DNA of 64,000 bases from Aeromonas veronii bv. veronii (lineage in GTDB: Bacteria > Pseudomonadota > Gammaproteobacteria > Enterobacterales > Aeromonadaceae): the NCBI RefSeq assembly GCF_000820225.1, contig NZ_CDDK01000031.1:167070-231069 (forward strand), given 5' to 3'. A model generated the notes under the pieces. The model worked only from the letters and a program-made list of their open reading frames with translations. It had not been told where the DNA came from and searched no databases. The translations under genes were made by a program, and so were the position numbers. Of the stretch, positions 38,557-47,401 are shown one piece after another; positions within the stretch are counted from its first letter, which is position 1; every line of letters begins with the position of its first letter.

Positions 38557-39186
38557 CTATCCATGCCGGGCCACAAAATGGCTGATGGCCGCCGCTGCAT
38601 GCTGCATATTCTCCTGCTCACTCACGCCACTGGCTTTACGCGGTTTGAAACCATGATCACCATCGGTCAACCAATGAACCGATACGGCGGGTGAGAAGGG
38701 GAAATCGGCCAGTTCGGCGCGACTACCGAAGGTATCGCGCTCCCCCTGCAACAGCAGAGTTGGCACTGCAATATGCTTGAGTACCTCGCCTCGCCAGCTG
38801 TCGGGCTTGGCCGGAGGGTGGAAAGGATACCCGAGAATGAGCAATCCTGCAGCATTCATCTCACCCTCGCCTTCGCTATACAGTTCCGCCGCCATCCGCC
38901 CGCCCATCGACTTGCCCGCCAGAAACAGCCGTGGATGGGCAAACTCGCGGATCATGTCGTGCCAATGGGCAAGCAGCATAGGCGCCCTGTCCGGCGGACG
39001 GCGCTTGCCATCCTGTGCACGCTTGGTCATGTAGGGAAAGTTGAAGCGCACCACTTCGATGTCGGGGCCAGCCAGCAGACGTGACAACTCGGCAAGAAAG
39101 GCATGATCCATCCCCGCGCCTGCCCCGTGGGCCAGCAAAATGCGAACGGGGGCATCAATTGCCCCCTCGCGGATCACCTCACGCAT
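38557..39186 (-). CDS. Alpha/beta hydrolase, Tex30/KANL3-like
   Basis: Putative hydrolase of unknown substrate. ATG 39186 gives 209 aa and overlaps the 3' end of gcvA by 8 nt; the longer open frame lies within gcvA and was not used. Motifs: LLAHGAGAGMDHAFL (oxyanion region), nucleophile elbow GKSMGGRMAA with serine near residue 105, acid region LLLQGERDTFG, and histidine in DGDHGFKPRK. This fits the Tex30-type dienelactone-hydrolase-like family. Coupling to gcvA suggests joint transcription. Confidence 0.85.
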   Translation of the reverse strand: MREVIREGAIDAPVRILLAHGAGAGMDHAFLAELSRLLAGPDIEVVRFNFPYMTKRAQDGKRRPPDRAPMLLAHWHDMIREFAHPRLFLAGKSMGGRMAAELYSEGEGEMNAAGLLILGYPFHPPAKPDSWRGEVLKHIAVPTLLLQGERDTFGSRAELADFPFSPAVSVHWLTDGDHGFKPRKASGVSEQENMQHAAAAISHFVARHG

Positions 39187-40099
39187 CGGCGAGCCTTGCC
39201 CTGCGACGCGCCTCTTCCTGCTCCACCAGCTCCAGCATCCAGTCGCGGAAGGCAACGATCTTGCCCTGATCCGACTGTTGTTCCTGGCACACCAGATAGA
39301 AAGCATTTTTGCTCACCAGCACCTGCTCGAACGGGCAAATAAGGCGGCCGGCCTCAATCTCGGGTTGTGCCAGCACGCTGTGGCCAAGCGCCACCCCCTG
39401 GCCGTGGATCGCCGCCTGGATCACCATGGTTGAGTGGCTGAAGATGGGCCCCTGATTGACGTTGGGGGCATCGATATCGAGCTGGCGGAACCAGGCCTTC
39501 CAGTCGCGGCGGGAGGTATCGTGCAGCAGGGTATGAAGAGTCAAATCTTGCGGCGTACGCAGCGGTTTGGGCCCGGTCAGCAGCAAGGGGGAACAGACCG
39601 GGATCAGGTATTCGGTATGCAGCTTGTCCGAGCGCAGACCCGGCCAGTTTCCGCGCCCGTAGTAGATGGCGACATCCACATCGTCGGTGAGCGACCCTTC
39701 ATCGAGATCGACCGCCTTGATCCGCACGTCGATATCGGGGTGGCGCTCGCTGAACTTGACCAACCGCGGCACCAGCCACTGGATGGCGAAACTCGGCTGC
39801 AAACTGACAGTCAACGCCCCCTTGGCACTGCGGGCCAGCAGCTTGTCGGTCGCCTCAGAAATGGAGGCAAAGATGTCCTTGATATCCAGGAAATAGCCCT
39901 GCCCCTCTTCGGTCAACAACAAGGAGCGGTTTTTGCGGCGGAACAGCTTGATGCCAAGATACTCCTCCAGCGCCTTGATCTGGTGACTGATGGCAGCCTG
40001 AGTCACAAACAACTCTTCTGCTGCGCGGGTAAAGCTTAAGTGACGAGCCGCAGCTTCAAACGCCTTGAGGGCATTGAGCGGGGGTAAACGACGAGACAT
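39179..40099 (-). CDS. gcvA: GcvA, LysR-type regulator of glycine cleavage genes
   Basis: Transcription factor that in E. coli activates gcvTHP with glycine, represses it with purines, and activates the divergent sRNA gene gcvB. The 306-aa product has an N-terminal winged helix (SRRLPPLNALKAFEAAARHL, TRAAEELFVTQAAISHQIKA) and a LysR effector domain. The start MSRRLPPLNALKAFEAAARH is nearly that of E. coli GcvA. On the minus strand a -10 TATAAT (plus 40136-40141) is ~40 nt upstream. A GcvB gene lies divergently, which confirms the identity. Confidence 0.95.
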   Translation of the reverse strand: MSRRLPPLNALKAFEAAARHLSFTRAAEELFVTQAAISHQIKALEEYLGIKLFRRKNRSLLLTEEGQGYFLDIKDIFASISEATDKLLARSAKGALTVSLQPSFAIQWLVPRLVKFSERHPDIDVRIKAVDLDEGSLTDDVDVAIYYGRGNWPGLRSDKLHTEYLIPVCSPLLLTGPKPLRTPQDLTLHTLLHDTSRRDWKAWFRQLDIDAPNVNQGPIFSHSTMVIQAAIHGQGVALGHSVLAQPEIEAGRLICPFEQVLVSKNAFYLVCQEQQSDQGKIVAFRDWMLELVEQEEARRRARLADA

Positions 40100-40150
40100 G
40101 ACACCAGCCGACGATGAGTTTTTCTAATGGGGCGCATTATAATTTGTCGG

Positions 40151-40179
40151 TTGCGGGTCGACCAGTGAATAAACATAAT
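40151..40179 (+). promoter_or_regulatory. gcvB promoter (overlapping the gcvA promoter region)
   Basis: -35 TTGCGG at 40151-40156 and -10 CATAAT at 40174-40179 with an exact 17-bp spacer. The divergent gcvA -10 (TATAAT on the minus strand, 40136-40141) is only 10 bp from the -35, so one GcvA-bound region can serve both. Confidence 0.75.
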
Positions 40180-40185
40180 TCGCCC

Positions 40186-40375
40186 AGCAATTAGTCGTCA
40201 TATGGCTCACATTTTCTACTACGTGTTGGTTTACATGTGTTTTTAGTGAGTCTTTCGACTGCGATTGTGGTGTTGTGTTTCTTCCTCTGCGGGAAGAGGG
40301 GCTCAAATCTCACCGGTTTGACCCAGTCTGTCATCTGAATGTGTTTGGCGCCTCCAGCTGGATGGCGCCTTTTTT
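40186..40375 (+). ncRNA. gcvB: GcvB small regulatory RNA
   Basis: Hfq-dependent sRNA that represses amino-acid and peptide transporter mRNAs. Evidence: divergent from gcvA as in E. coli; good promoter with predicted start near 40186; G/U-rich seed region GATTGTGGTGTTGTGTTT (40263-40280), like the E. coli R1 region; ACCCAGTCTGTC (40321-40332), close to ACCCTGTCTGTC of E. coli GcvB; first stem GGCTCAC/GTGAGTC; and a terminator made of GGCGCC arms (40347-40352, 40364-40369) followed by six T. The ~190-nt length matches (E. coli ~205). No ORF occupies this region. Confidence 0.9.
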
Positions 40376-40383
40376 CATCCCTT

Positions 40384-42525
40384 CTATACCTTGAACTGCC
40401 CCACCAGCTGCTGCTGTTTATCCGCCAGCGCAGAGAGCTCGCGACCATTTTCGGCGGAGGTCGCCGCCTCGGCCCGAATGGTGTGGCTCACATCGCGAAT
40501 GTTGCTGACGTTGCGGTTGATCTCGTCCGCCACCCGGCTCTGCTCCTGCGCCGCCCGGGCAATCTGCTCGTTCATCTGATGGATGGTGGAGACCGACTGG
40601 ATAATCTGCTCCAGCACCTGCACCGAGAGATCCACCTTGGCGAGCGTCTCGTCAGCCTGACCATGACCATCGCGGATAGCCTTGACCACGGCGCCGGTAC
40701 CGGCTTGCAGTTGGCTGATCAGGGTCTGGATCTCGACGATGGCATTCTGGGTGCGACCGGCCAGATTGCGCACCTCATCGGCCACCACGGCAAAGCCACG
40801 GCCCTGCTCACCGGCCCGCGCCGCTTCAATAGCCGCATTCAGCGCCAGCAAGTTGGTCTGCTCGGCAATTCCCTGGATCACGATAAGAATGTCATTGATG
40901 TTGTCGCTGTTGGCGGAGAGCCGCTCCACCACCGGCTGGGCATCGTTGATAATGGTCATCAGCTTGCGCATCGCCTCCTGGGTGTCGGCAACGACATATT
41001 TGCCCTCTTGCGCCGCGGCATCAGTGGTGTTGGCAGCCGCCACCGCCGAGCCGGCATTACCGGAGACCTGCAACGCGGTGGCGCTCAGCTCCTCAAATGC
41101 CGTCGCCACCAGATCGATCTCCTGATACTGGGCCTGCATGCCACTGCTGGTGCGCTCGGCCACTTGCGCGGCTCGCTCGGCACTGTTGCGCGTACCGGAG
41201 ACGGTATCAATCACCTGACTGATGGTGGATTGCAACTTGTTGAGGAAGCTGTTGAACCACTTGGCCAGCTCGCCGATCTCGTCTTGCCGCTGGATCTCGA
41301 TACGCTGGGTCAAATCCCCCTCACCACTGGCGATATCCTTGAGGCGGGCAACTACAGCGCGGATGGGTGCCACAATCTGGCGCGCCATCAACCAGATAAA
41401 ACTCAGGGCAACCAGCGAGATCAGCACTCCGATCGACAGCTGCGAGACCACGCTGCGATTGGCCTCACTGGCCAGCTCATCTTGCAGTTGCTGGGCCGAG
41501 GCCAGTACTACGGCCCGTGGCAATTCAATGTAGATGCCCCATTTACGGTCGGTGCCACGCATGGATACCGGGACAAAGGTCTGCAACAGGGTGCCATCGC
41601 TGCTCCAGCGAGTCAGCTCCTGACCCTGACTGAGCCAGCCTTTCAGCTCGCTGGCCAGCCCCTGATACTTCTGATCCAGCCCGCGCCCCATGGTCACATC
41701 GAACTCATCGGCTCCCGCCACACGCCCCTCGTGACTGACCAGCAATATTCTGCCCTTGCCGTCATAGAGCTCCTTGTCCATGGTGCTGACCAGACTCTGC
41801 AAAGTAGCCAGCGAGATATCGACCCCGACCATCCCCAGCAAGGTCTCCTGCTCCAGCAGCGGGACCGTCACCGAGGTCATCAATATCTGTTTATCGCCCA
41901 CATCGTCCAGGTAGGGCTCCAGCAGGCAGAGGGCACGGGTGCGAATACTGCAGCGATACCACTCGTTTTCGATTCCACCAGCCTCAGTCGGGCTCTCATC
42001 GGCCAGTACATCCTCATTCTGCACTTCCGGCTCTATCTTGCCGTTGTCATAGGCCCAGTAACTGGAAAAACGCCCCTTGTCGTTGGAACCCAGCGCCGTT
42101 GAGCCCTGATAGTTGCTGTCTTCCCCATCCAGCTGGTCAGGCTCGAACACCGCATAGACACCAAGCAGATTGGTCGATGAGGCAACGGCATCGTGCAGTT
42201 GCTGATTGACGGCGCTGCGCAGCGCCTCCGAATGGACAAAGTTCTCGGCCGCATTCTTGCGCTGGAACAACACGCTCTCCGCCAGCAAACTGGCGCGGAA
42301 ATAGGCCTCATCGAGATAGCTGGTCACCTTGGCCGCCTGCTCCGAGCCCATCGCCTTCATCCAGTTCTCGGCAGACTGCTGCGCCTCGTGCATGGTGGCT
42401 TGGCGCACCTGCTGTTGCATCTTGTTCGCGTTGTAAATCGAAGAGGCAACCAGAGCGGCGGCTGTCACCAACAGACAGCAACCGGCGATCAGGGTAATAC
42501 GACCCTGGACAGAAAGAGCGCTCAT
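40384..42525 (-). CDS. Methyl-accepting chemotaxis protein with dCache-type sensor
   Basis: Transmembrane chemoreceptor signalling through CheA/CheW. The 713-residue protein has a first membrane helix at ~8-30, a large periplasmic sensor (30-375) of dCache type ([46 protein letters not shown]), a second helix at ~380-400, a HAMP domain, and the conserved cytoplasmic hairpin ([39 protein letters not shown]) at ~550-590. No CheR/CheB-tethering pentapeptide is seen at the C-terminus (GQFKV). The ligand is unknown. A FliA-type promoter precedes it. Confidence 0.95.
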   Translation of the reverse strand: MSALSVQGRITLIAGCCLLVTAAALVASSIYNANKMQQQVRQATMHEAQQSAENWMKAMGSEQAAKVTSYLDEAYFRASLLAESVLFQRKNAAENFVHSEALRSAVNQQLHDAVASSTNLLGVYAVFEPDQLDGEDSNYQGSTALGSNDKGRFSSYWAYDNGKIEPEVQNEDVLADESPTEAGGIENEWYRCSIRTRALCLLEPYLDDVGDKQILMTSVTVPLLEQETLLGMVGVDISLATLQSLVSTMDKELYDGKGRILLVSHEGRVAGADEFDVTMGRGLDQKYQGLASELKGWLSQGQELTRWSSDGTLLQTFVPVSMRGTDRKWGIYIELPRAVVLASAQQLQDELASEANRSVVSQLSIGVLISLVALSFIWLMARQIVAPIRAVVARLKDIASGEGDLTQRIEIQRQDEIGELAKWFNSFLNKLQSTISQVIDTVSGTRNSAERAAQVAERTSSGMQAQYQEIDLVATAFEELSATALQVSGNAGSAVAAANTTDAAAQEGKYVVADTQEAMRKLMTIINDAQPVVERLSANSDNINDILIVIQGIAEQTNLLALNAAIEAARAGEQGRGFAVVADEVRNLAGRTQNAIVEIQTLISQLQAGTGAVVKAIRDGHGQADETLAKVDLSVQVLEQIIQSVSTIHQMNEQIARAAQEQSRVADEINRNVSNIRDVSHTIRAEAATSAENGRELSALADKQQQLVGQFKV

Positions 42526-42559
42526 GCCAATATTCCTACGTCATACAGATATGGATAGA

Positions 42560-42586
42560 TTATCGACTTTATAAACAAAAACTTAA
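42560..42586 (-). promoter_or_regulatory. FliA (sigma 28) promoter of the chemoreceptor gene
   Basis: On the minus strand: TTAAGTTT, 11 bp, GTCGATAA. The E. coli FliA consensus is TAAAGTTT-N11-GCCGATAA, so each box has one mismatch and the spacing is exact. The predicted transcript starts ~25 nt before ATG 42525, which has an AGGA SD. The element lies in the 66-bp gap after dinB. Confidence 0.85.
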
Positions 42587-42591
42587 CTCTC

Positions 42592-43647
42592 TCACAGCAA
42601 ATCCAGCGAGAGTTGATTAACTTCACCCTCTTTTGGCAAACCCACCACCAAGCCCAGCAGGCGAACCGAACGCCCTTGCGCCCGCTGTAGCCCCTCTTTG
42701 AGCAGGGGAACGAACAAGGCTGGCTGATAACCACCCTGACTGCGATAGACTGTGGTCTGGTGGAAGTCGGCAAACTTGAGTTTAATCCCCTGCCCCATCA
42801 CCTGCTCGGCAGGGCACGCCAGCTGAAATCGCAGCTCAAGCTCCGGCAACAGTTGCTGCAATACCGTCAGGCAGGCGGCTTCGTCACAAACATCGCTCGC
42901 CAGGGTGGTCTCCACCCCGATGGTTTTGCGGATCCGGTGCGCCTGCACCGGCTGTTCATCCAGCCCCCAGATCCGGGTCGTCAACATCTCCCCCAGCTTG
43001 CCAAAACGGCTGCACAGCTCTTGTGCCGACAAGGCCCGCGCATCCTCACAGGTGTAGAGCCCCTGCGCCTCCAGCCGCTCGGCAGTCTTGCGCCCTACCC
43101 CGGGCAGTTTGCCGAGGGGCAACTGGCAGACAAACTCGGCCACTTCGTCGGGACGAATGACAAACAGACCATCAGGCTTGCGCTGCTCCGAGGCGAGCTT
43201 GGCGAGAAACTTGTTGGGGGCCACTCCGGCCGAGGCGGTCAATCCCAGTTCGGTGACGATGGCTTGCCGGATCTCTTGCGCCATCAGGGTGGCGCTGCCG
43301 CCACAGCAACGACTGTGGGTCACGTCGAGGTAAGCCTCATCCAGCGACAGCGGTTCAACCTGATCGGTATAGCGGAGGAAAATGGCCCTGAGCTGACGGG
43401 AGATATCCTTGTACACCGCCATTCGCCCAGGGATCAGTACCAGCGGCGGGCAGAGTTTTTTCGCCAGGGCGCTCGGCATGGCGGAGCGCACCCCGAACCG
43501 GCGCGCCACATAGTTGCAGGTCGAGATAACACCGCGCCGCTCGGAGGACCCACCGATGGCGAGCGGCACCTCCCGCAACGCCGGATTGTCCCGCATCTCC
43601 ACCGCGGCAAAAAAGCAGTCCATGTCGATATGGATGATCTTGCGCAT
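42592..43647 (-). CDS. dinB: DinB, DNA polymerase IV
   Basis: Y-family translesion polymerase induced by DNA damage. ATG 43647 gives 351 aa, identical in length to E. coli, starting MRKIIHIDMDCFFAAVEMRD with the first metal aspartates. The catalytic pair is in PLSLDEAYLDV, the helix-hairpin-helix is at LPGVGRKTAERLEAQG, and the C-terminus has a QLSLDLL beta-clamp-binding motif. A longer frame from ATG 43671 is possible but would put the LexA box in the coding sequence. Confidence 0.95.
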   Translation of the reverse strand: MRKIIHIDMDCFFAAVEMRDNPALREVPLAIGGSSERRGVISTCNYVARRFGVRSAMPSALAKKLCPPLVLIPGRMAVYKDISRQLRAIFLRYTDQVEPLSLDEAYLDVTHSRCCGGSATLMAQEIRQAIVTELGLTASAGVAPNKFLAKLASEQRKPDGLFVIRPDEVAEFVCQLPLGKLPGVGRKTAERLEAQGLYTCEDARALSAQELCSRFGKLGEMLTTRIWGLDEQPVQAHRIRKTIGVETTLASDVCDEAACLTVLQQLLPELELRFQLACPAEQVMGQGIKLKFADFHQTTVYRSQGGYQPALFVPLLKEGLQRAQGRSVRLLGLVVGLPKEGEVNQLSLDLL

Positions 43648-43651
43648 ACCA

Positions 43652-43667
43652 CTGTATAAATAAACAG
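43652..43667 (-). promoter_or_regulatory. LexA (SOS) box of dinB
   Basis: CTGT-N8-ACAG with an AT-rich centre (CTGTATAAATAAACAG), matching the gammaproteobacterial LexA consensus. It ends 4 nt upstream of the preferred dinB ATG at 43647. Confidence 0.88.
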
Positions 43668-43778
43668 ACATGGCATCATCTTACCCCAAGGATAACCGCA
43701 GCTCTATCTCTCTCATTGCGGCTAAAATAGTAGACTCCAAGGAGACCTTTACTACCACAATGACAAGGAGCGTTCGGG

Positions 43779-43985
43779 ATGAAATATCTTTGGCTGGGAC
43801 TCTGTTTGCTGCCGTTGACCGGCATCGGCAAGAACAACCCGACGGCAGAGTGCCGCTGGCTGTATGACCGGATTGAGATACTGGAACAGGCTATCAAGAA
43901 AGGAGACAAGCTCGGCACAGAGCAAGAATTGGCACGCTGGAAAACTGAGTACAACAAAAAACAGTGCTCACAGTACGACTACTGA
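43779..43985 (+). CDS. Small secreted protein of unknown function
   Basis: Not recognised. 68 aa with an N-terminal hydrophobic signal (MKYLWLGLCLLPLTGIG) and a short, charged, helical mature part containing two cysteines (AECRWLYDRIEILEQ and NKKQCSQYDY), perhaps disulfide-linked. ATG 43779 has a clear GGAG SD 8 nt upstream, and a strong terminator follows, so it is probably expressed. Divergent from dinB. Confidence 0.65.
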   Translation: MKYLWLGLCLLPLTGIGKNNPTAECRWLYDRIEILEQAIKKGDKLGTEQELARWKTEYNKKQCSQYDY

Positions 43986-44022
43986 GCCGGACAAGATGGC
44001 GTGACCGACAACGGCAGATAAC

Positions 44023-44059
44023 AAACGGGCCCCGATCAAAATGATCGGGGCCCGTTTTT
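44023..44059. terminator. Strong bidirectional terminator between the small secreted protein gene and yajL
   Basis: Perfect 16-bp stem AAACGGGCCCCGATCA/TGATCGGGGCCCGTTT (44023-44038 with 44042-44057), loop AAA, TT(TTT) after it on the plus strand. Confidence 0.9.
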
Positions 44060-44096
44060 CAAAGCATGGCCAGCTTGATTCTGCAGCAGAGTGCGC

Positions 44097-44657
44097 TCAA
44101 GGCAGCACCATAGGGCCAGCGACAGTGGCCGCCACTTCATCCCCACGCAGCACCCGGACCAGTTCAAGCGCAAACTCGATGGCGCTGCCCGGCCCCTGGC
44201 TGGTGATAAGGCGATGAGCCTCATCTCTGACTACCCGCTCATGTGACAGCTGCGATGTCGGTAGTTGGGACTGAAAGCCGGGATGACAGGTAACGATGGC
44301 ATCACCCAGCAGACTGTGATGTTGCAACACCACCACAGGGGCGGCGCAGATGGCAGCACGCCAGCGACCAAGAGCGGCCTGCTCTTTGAGCAGATCAATG
44401 GCCAGCGGGGTATCGCGGATCACTTCGCTGCCGGGCAGACCACCGGGTACCACGATGGCTTCAAAGTCCCGACGGGTCAGCTCGTCGATATGACAATCGG
44501 CCACCAGCTGTACCCCGCGCGATGCTTTCACCTGCCGCGATCCGGCAGGGCAACAAGAGGCCAGCACCACCTCGATGCTGGCGCGCACCAGGGTATCGAC
44601 AATGGCGACCGTCTCTATCTCTTCCGACCCGGGGGCCACCAGCACCAGTACACTCAC
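44097..44657 (-). CDS. yajL: YajL, DJ-1/PfpI superfamily protein
   Basis: DJ-1-like oxidative-stress protein; chaperone and deglycase activities have been reported for E. coli YajL, the latter disputed. GTG 44657 has a perfect AAGGAGG SD 5 nt upstream and gives 186 aa; the longer frame overlaps panE and lacks an SD. The conserved glutamate is in VAPGSEEIETV, and the nucleophilic cysteine is in AAICAAPVVVL near residue 103. It follows panE by 37 nt in the same operon, as in E. coli. Confidence 0.93.
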   Translation of the reverse strand: MSVLVLVAPGSEEIETVAIVDTLVRASIEVVLASCCPAGSRQVKASRGVQLVADCHIDELTRRDFEAIVVPGGLPGSEVIRDTPLAIDLLKEQAALGRWRAAICAAPVVVLQHHSLLGDAIVTCHPGFQSQLPTSQLSHERVVRDEAHRLITSQGPGSAIEFALELVRVLRGDEVAATVAGPMVLP

Positions 44658-44694
44658 GTTCGCCTCCTTGCAGCTTGCTCTGCCATGTAAAAGA

Positions 44695-45648
44695 TCAGAC
44701 GGCCTGGCTCTTCTCTTTAATCGCCTGATAGAGACCCTGATTGACCGGTACGGCAATGCCATGCCGGGCAGCCTTGGCCAACAGGAAGCCGGTGATGGCC
44801 TCAATCTCGGTCTCGCGTCCCAGCTCCATATCCTGATGCATGGAGGAGTAATTGTCTGCGGTCAGTTCCACCACTGTCATCACCCGGCGTTGCAACTCCT
44901 CTGCCGTGGTTGCAATCCCTTCAGCACACATCACATCCGCCACTTCCACGCAGATCTGCTGCAGGGCATCGGCAAAACGGGGGCCAGCCAGCTCGCCATT
45001 TTTCAGCTTGTAGAGGGCCGTCAGGGGATTGATGGCACAGTTGATGGCCAGCTTTTGCCACTGGCGCGTCAATACCTGCTCATCCCAACCAGCCTGGCCC
45101 AGTGCCAGCGCCAGCTCATCCGCGAGCGCGGCGTGGGCCTTGGCTGCGTCGTTGATCGGGCCAAGCCAGGTTTCACCCTTGCCAGTATGACGGAAGACAA
45201 AATGGCCGCACTGCATGGCGCCATGGCTGGTGACACCGGCAATCACCGGATTGTGCGGGAACATCTCGACCACCTGCTCGGCAATGCCCATCCCGTTGTG
45301 CAGCAGCACGATCGGCACGCCGGCATCGAGCTTACCCACCAGCGGTGTCAGTGCGGCAATCACCTGACTGGCCTTGGTCATCACCAGCAGACGCTGGATC
45401 TTGCCAGGTTTGCTGACAAATCCGCGCTCGATATTGAGCAGCTGGACATGCCCCTCCAGCGAGGTGAAATCGATCCCCGGATGGAGCGTGGACTTATGAT
45501 GTTCGCGCAACAAGACACGGGTAGATTGACCACTCTGGGTCAGCAGGGAGGCAAAAACGCCGCCGAGGGCGCCACAACCCAACAGTGACCACTTAGGAGT
45601 AACGGGTGGAATAACGGGCTGTCGGGAATTTTTTAATCCGCTTGGCAT
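44695..45648 (-). CDS. panE: PanE, 2-dehydropantoate 2-reductase
   Basis: NADPH-dependent reduction of ketopantoate to pantoate in coenzyme A synthesis. The 317-residue product has the dinucleotide motif LLGCGALGG, catalytic lysine in WQKLAINCAINPLTALY, and the C-terminal domain (GRETEIEAITGFLL). The first 19 residues before the Rossmann motif are absent from E. coli PanE and lack a good SD. The true start could be a non-ATG codon further in, but no clear alternative is visible. Confidence 0.93.
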   Translation of the reverse strand: MPSGLKNSRQPVIPPVTPKWSLLGCGALGGVFASLLTQSGQSTRVLLREHHKSTLHPGIDFTSLEGHVQLLNIERGFVSKPGKIQRLLVMTKASQVIAALTPLVGKLDAGVPIVLLHNGMGIAEQVVEMFPHNPVIAGVTSHGAMQCGHFVFRHTGKGETWLGPINDAAKAHAALADELALALGQAGWDEQVLTRQWQKLAINCAINPLTALYKLKNGELAGPRFADALQQICVEVADVMCAEGIATTAEELQRRVMTVVELTADNYSSMHQDMELGRETEIEAITGFLLAKAARHGIAVPVNQGLYQAIKEKSQAV

Positions 45649-45848
45649 GGTGTGACTCTGTCAGGGTAAGGGTTGCAATCCTCTCAACCTGTTACCGGGG
45701 ATAAGTGAAGATGTCGCTGGTGGACACTAACGGGTCCACCCGTCCTGTGCGCAGGGGATTCTAGCAGAGCAACCCCATCAAAATCAGCAAATTTGCCCGT
45801 TTTCTGGTAGATTTGCCCCCCGATAACGCAACATGAGGAGCTCCGGCT

Positions 45849-46331
45849 ATGCCGTCATTCGATATTGTCTCTGAAGTCAAAATGAACGAGGTGTTGAACG
45901 CAGTCGACAACGCCAATCGTGAACTGGCCACCCGTTTCGATTTTCGTGGGGTAGAAGCCAGCTTCGAGTTGAACAAGGAAGAGGTAAAACTGGAAGCCGA
46001 TGCTGATTTCCAGCTCAAGCAGATGGTCGAAATTCTGCGCGGTGCCCTGCTCAAGCGCAACATCGAAAACAGCTCCATGGAAGTAGGTGACTCCGTTCAC
46101 TCCGGCAAACGCTTCCACCTGACCGTCAAGTTCAAACAGGGGATCGAGAAAGAGATCGCCAAGAAGCTGGTCAAGCTGATCAAGGACTCCAAGATCAAGG
46201 TACAGGTCGCCATCCAGGGTGATGAAGTACGTGTCACCGGCAAGAAGCGTGACGATCTGCAAGAGACCATGGCACTGGTCCGTGGCGCCGAACTGGGTCA
46301 ACCGATGCAGTTCCAGAACTTCCGCGACTGA
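45849..46331 (+). CDS. yajQ: YajQ family nucleotide-binding protein
   Basis: Small cytoplasmic protein with two ferredoxin-like domains that binds nucleotides; a Xanthomonas homologue binds cyclic di-GMP. The 160-aa sequence is highly conserved: [35 protein letters not shown] and the C-terminal [25 protein letters not shown] 8 nt before the ATG. Divergent from panE-yajL, and converging on the porin gene at a shared terminator. Confidence 0.95.
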   Translation: MPSFDIVSEVKMNEVLNAVDNANRELATRFDFRGVEASFELNKEEVKLEADADFQLKQMVEILRGALLKRNIENSSMEVGDSVHSGKRFHLTVKFKQGIEKEIAKKLVKLIKDSKIKVQVAIQGDEVRVTGKKRDDLQETMALVRGAELGQPMQFQNFRD

Positions 46332-46395
46332 TTTATCCACTCAGCCGTGGCGCACTTGATGACTCGCGCCACGCTATCTAAATCGCGGCCATAAA

Positions 46396-46421
46396 AAAAC
46401 CGGAGCAGATGCTCCGGTTTT
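46396..46421. terminator. Bidirectional terminator between yajQ and ompK
   Basis: Perfect 11-bp stem AAAACCGGAGC/GCTCCGGTTTT (46396-46406 with 46411-46421), loop AGAT, with A- and T-tracts on both sides. Confidence 0.9.
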
Positions 46422-46438
46422 TTGTACCCCAAGTTTTA

Positions 46439-47245
46439 TTAGAACTTGTAGGTAACAGAGAAGTAGTGGCCGAAACCGGTAGACTTGAACGCGTCAGAGT
46501 TGTCGATACCGTAGATTTCGTTGAAGTACTTCAGACCGTAGCCAACGGCATAACGGTCGGAATGCCAGTAGATACCGTGGAAGGTTCCCAGACCATCAGA
46601 ATGACTGGTTTCTTTCATGCCCCAGGTGTAATCCAGATAACCTTGGTAAGAGACGAAGCTGCCATTGGAGAAGGTATAGAAAGGTTTGAACCAGTTCATG
46701 GAGAACTGTTGGCCGTTCCAGCCTTCGCCTTGACCACTGAAGGTTTCGTTAGCATGACGCTTGTACAGGTTCATACCAACTTTGCCAAACCACGGCACCA
46801 TAACGTCAGCACCCAGACCTACAAATGCATCATTCAGGCCTTGTACACCACCGATGTTAAACAGGGTAGCAACGTAAACTTCTTGCACCGGACCAAAAGA
46901 GAGGTCTTGGCCAGTCAATGCATCCAGAGATACACGCGGAGCAAACTTCATGAAGAGGTTTTCTTGCTTGTGCTTGTCGCTGTGCTTGGAGTCAAAAATA
47001 TCGAAGTAATCGACGTAACCATACAGGTCAAAAATGCCTGAACGACCACCAAACTCCATCTCGAAATAAGTATCGTTGTAACCATCCGGACCATGGGGCT
47101 TCTGATCGATGGTGTGCATGATATTGAACTGCATCCACTTGTAGTCATTCTTGTGGATATCACCGCTGTAGTCAGCAGCGAAGGCCGGGGTAGCGGCAGC
47201 AGCCAGCAGACCGGCAGCGATCAGAGTCTTGGTAAATTTGGCCAT
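46439..47245 (-). CDS. ompK: OmpK/Tsx-family nucleoside-specific outer-membrane channel
   Basis: Twelve-strand outer-membrane channel of the Tsx/OmpK family, in E. coli used for nucleosides. ATG 47245 gives 268 aa, close to Vibrio OmpK. A signal peptide ends ATPAFA-ADYSGDIHKNDYKWMQ. Family features: NIMHTIDQKPHGPDGYNDTY, FEMEFGGRSGIFDLYGYVDY and C-terminal FGHYFSVTYKF, ending in phenylalanine. The frame upstream to 47293 has no SD. Which of the two names applies best cannot be settled here; such proteins are known phage receptors in Vibrio. Confidence 0.88.
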   Translation of the reverse strand: MAKFTKTLIAAGLLAAAATPAFAADYSGDIHKNDYKWMQFNIMHTIDQKPHGPDGYNDTYFEMEFGGRSGIFDLYGYVDYFDIFDSKHSDKHKQENLFMKFAPRVSLDALTGQDLSFGPVQEVYVATLFNIGGVQGLNDAFVGLGADVMVPWFGKVGMNLYKRHANETFSGQGEGWNGQQFSMNWFKPFYTFSNGSFVSYQGYLDYTWGMKETSHSDGLGTFHGIYWHSDRYAVGYGLKYFNEIYGIDNSDAFKSTGFGHYFSVTYKF

Positions 47246-47401
47246 TTTATTGGTCTCTTGTGCGTTAGTTGAGGTTTTCCGTAGCCTGCCCACAAGGAGC
47301 GAGAGGGATTCTAATCAAATAAAATTGGGGGTGAAACAACTTCTCGGGAACTTTATCCGGAAGTGTGAATCTAATCACCCCCGATTCTACGCAAACGCTT
47401 G

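Noticed and set aside
39187..39306. Longer N-terminus for the alpha/beta hydrolase
   Set aside because: It overlaps gcvA coding sequence and lacks an SD. ATG 39186 gives a normal family start.
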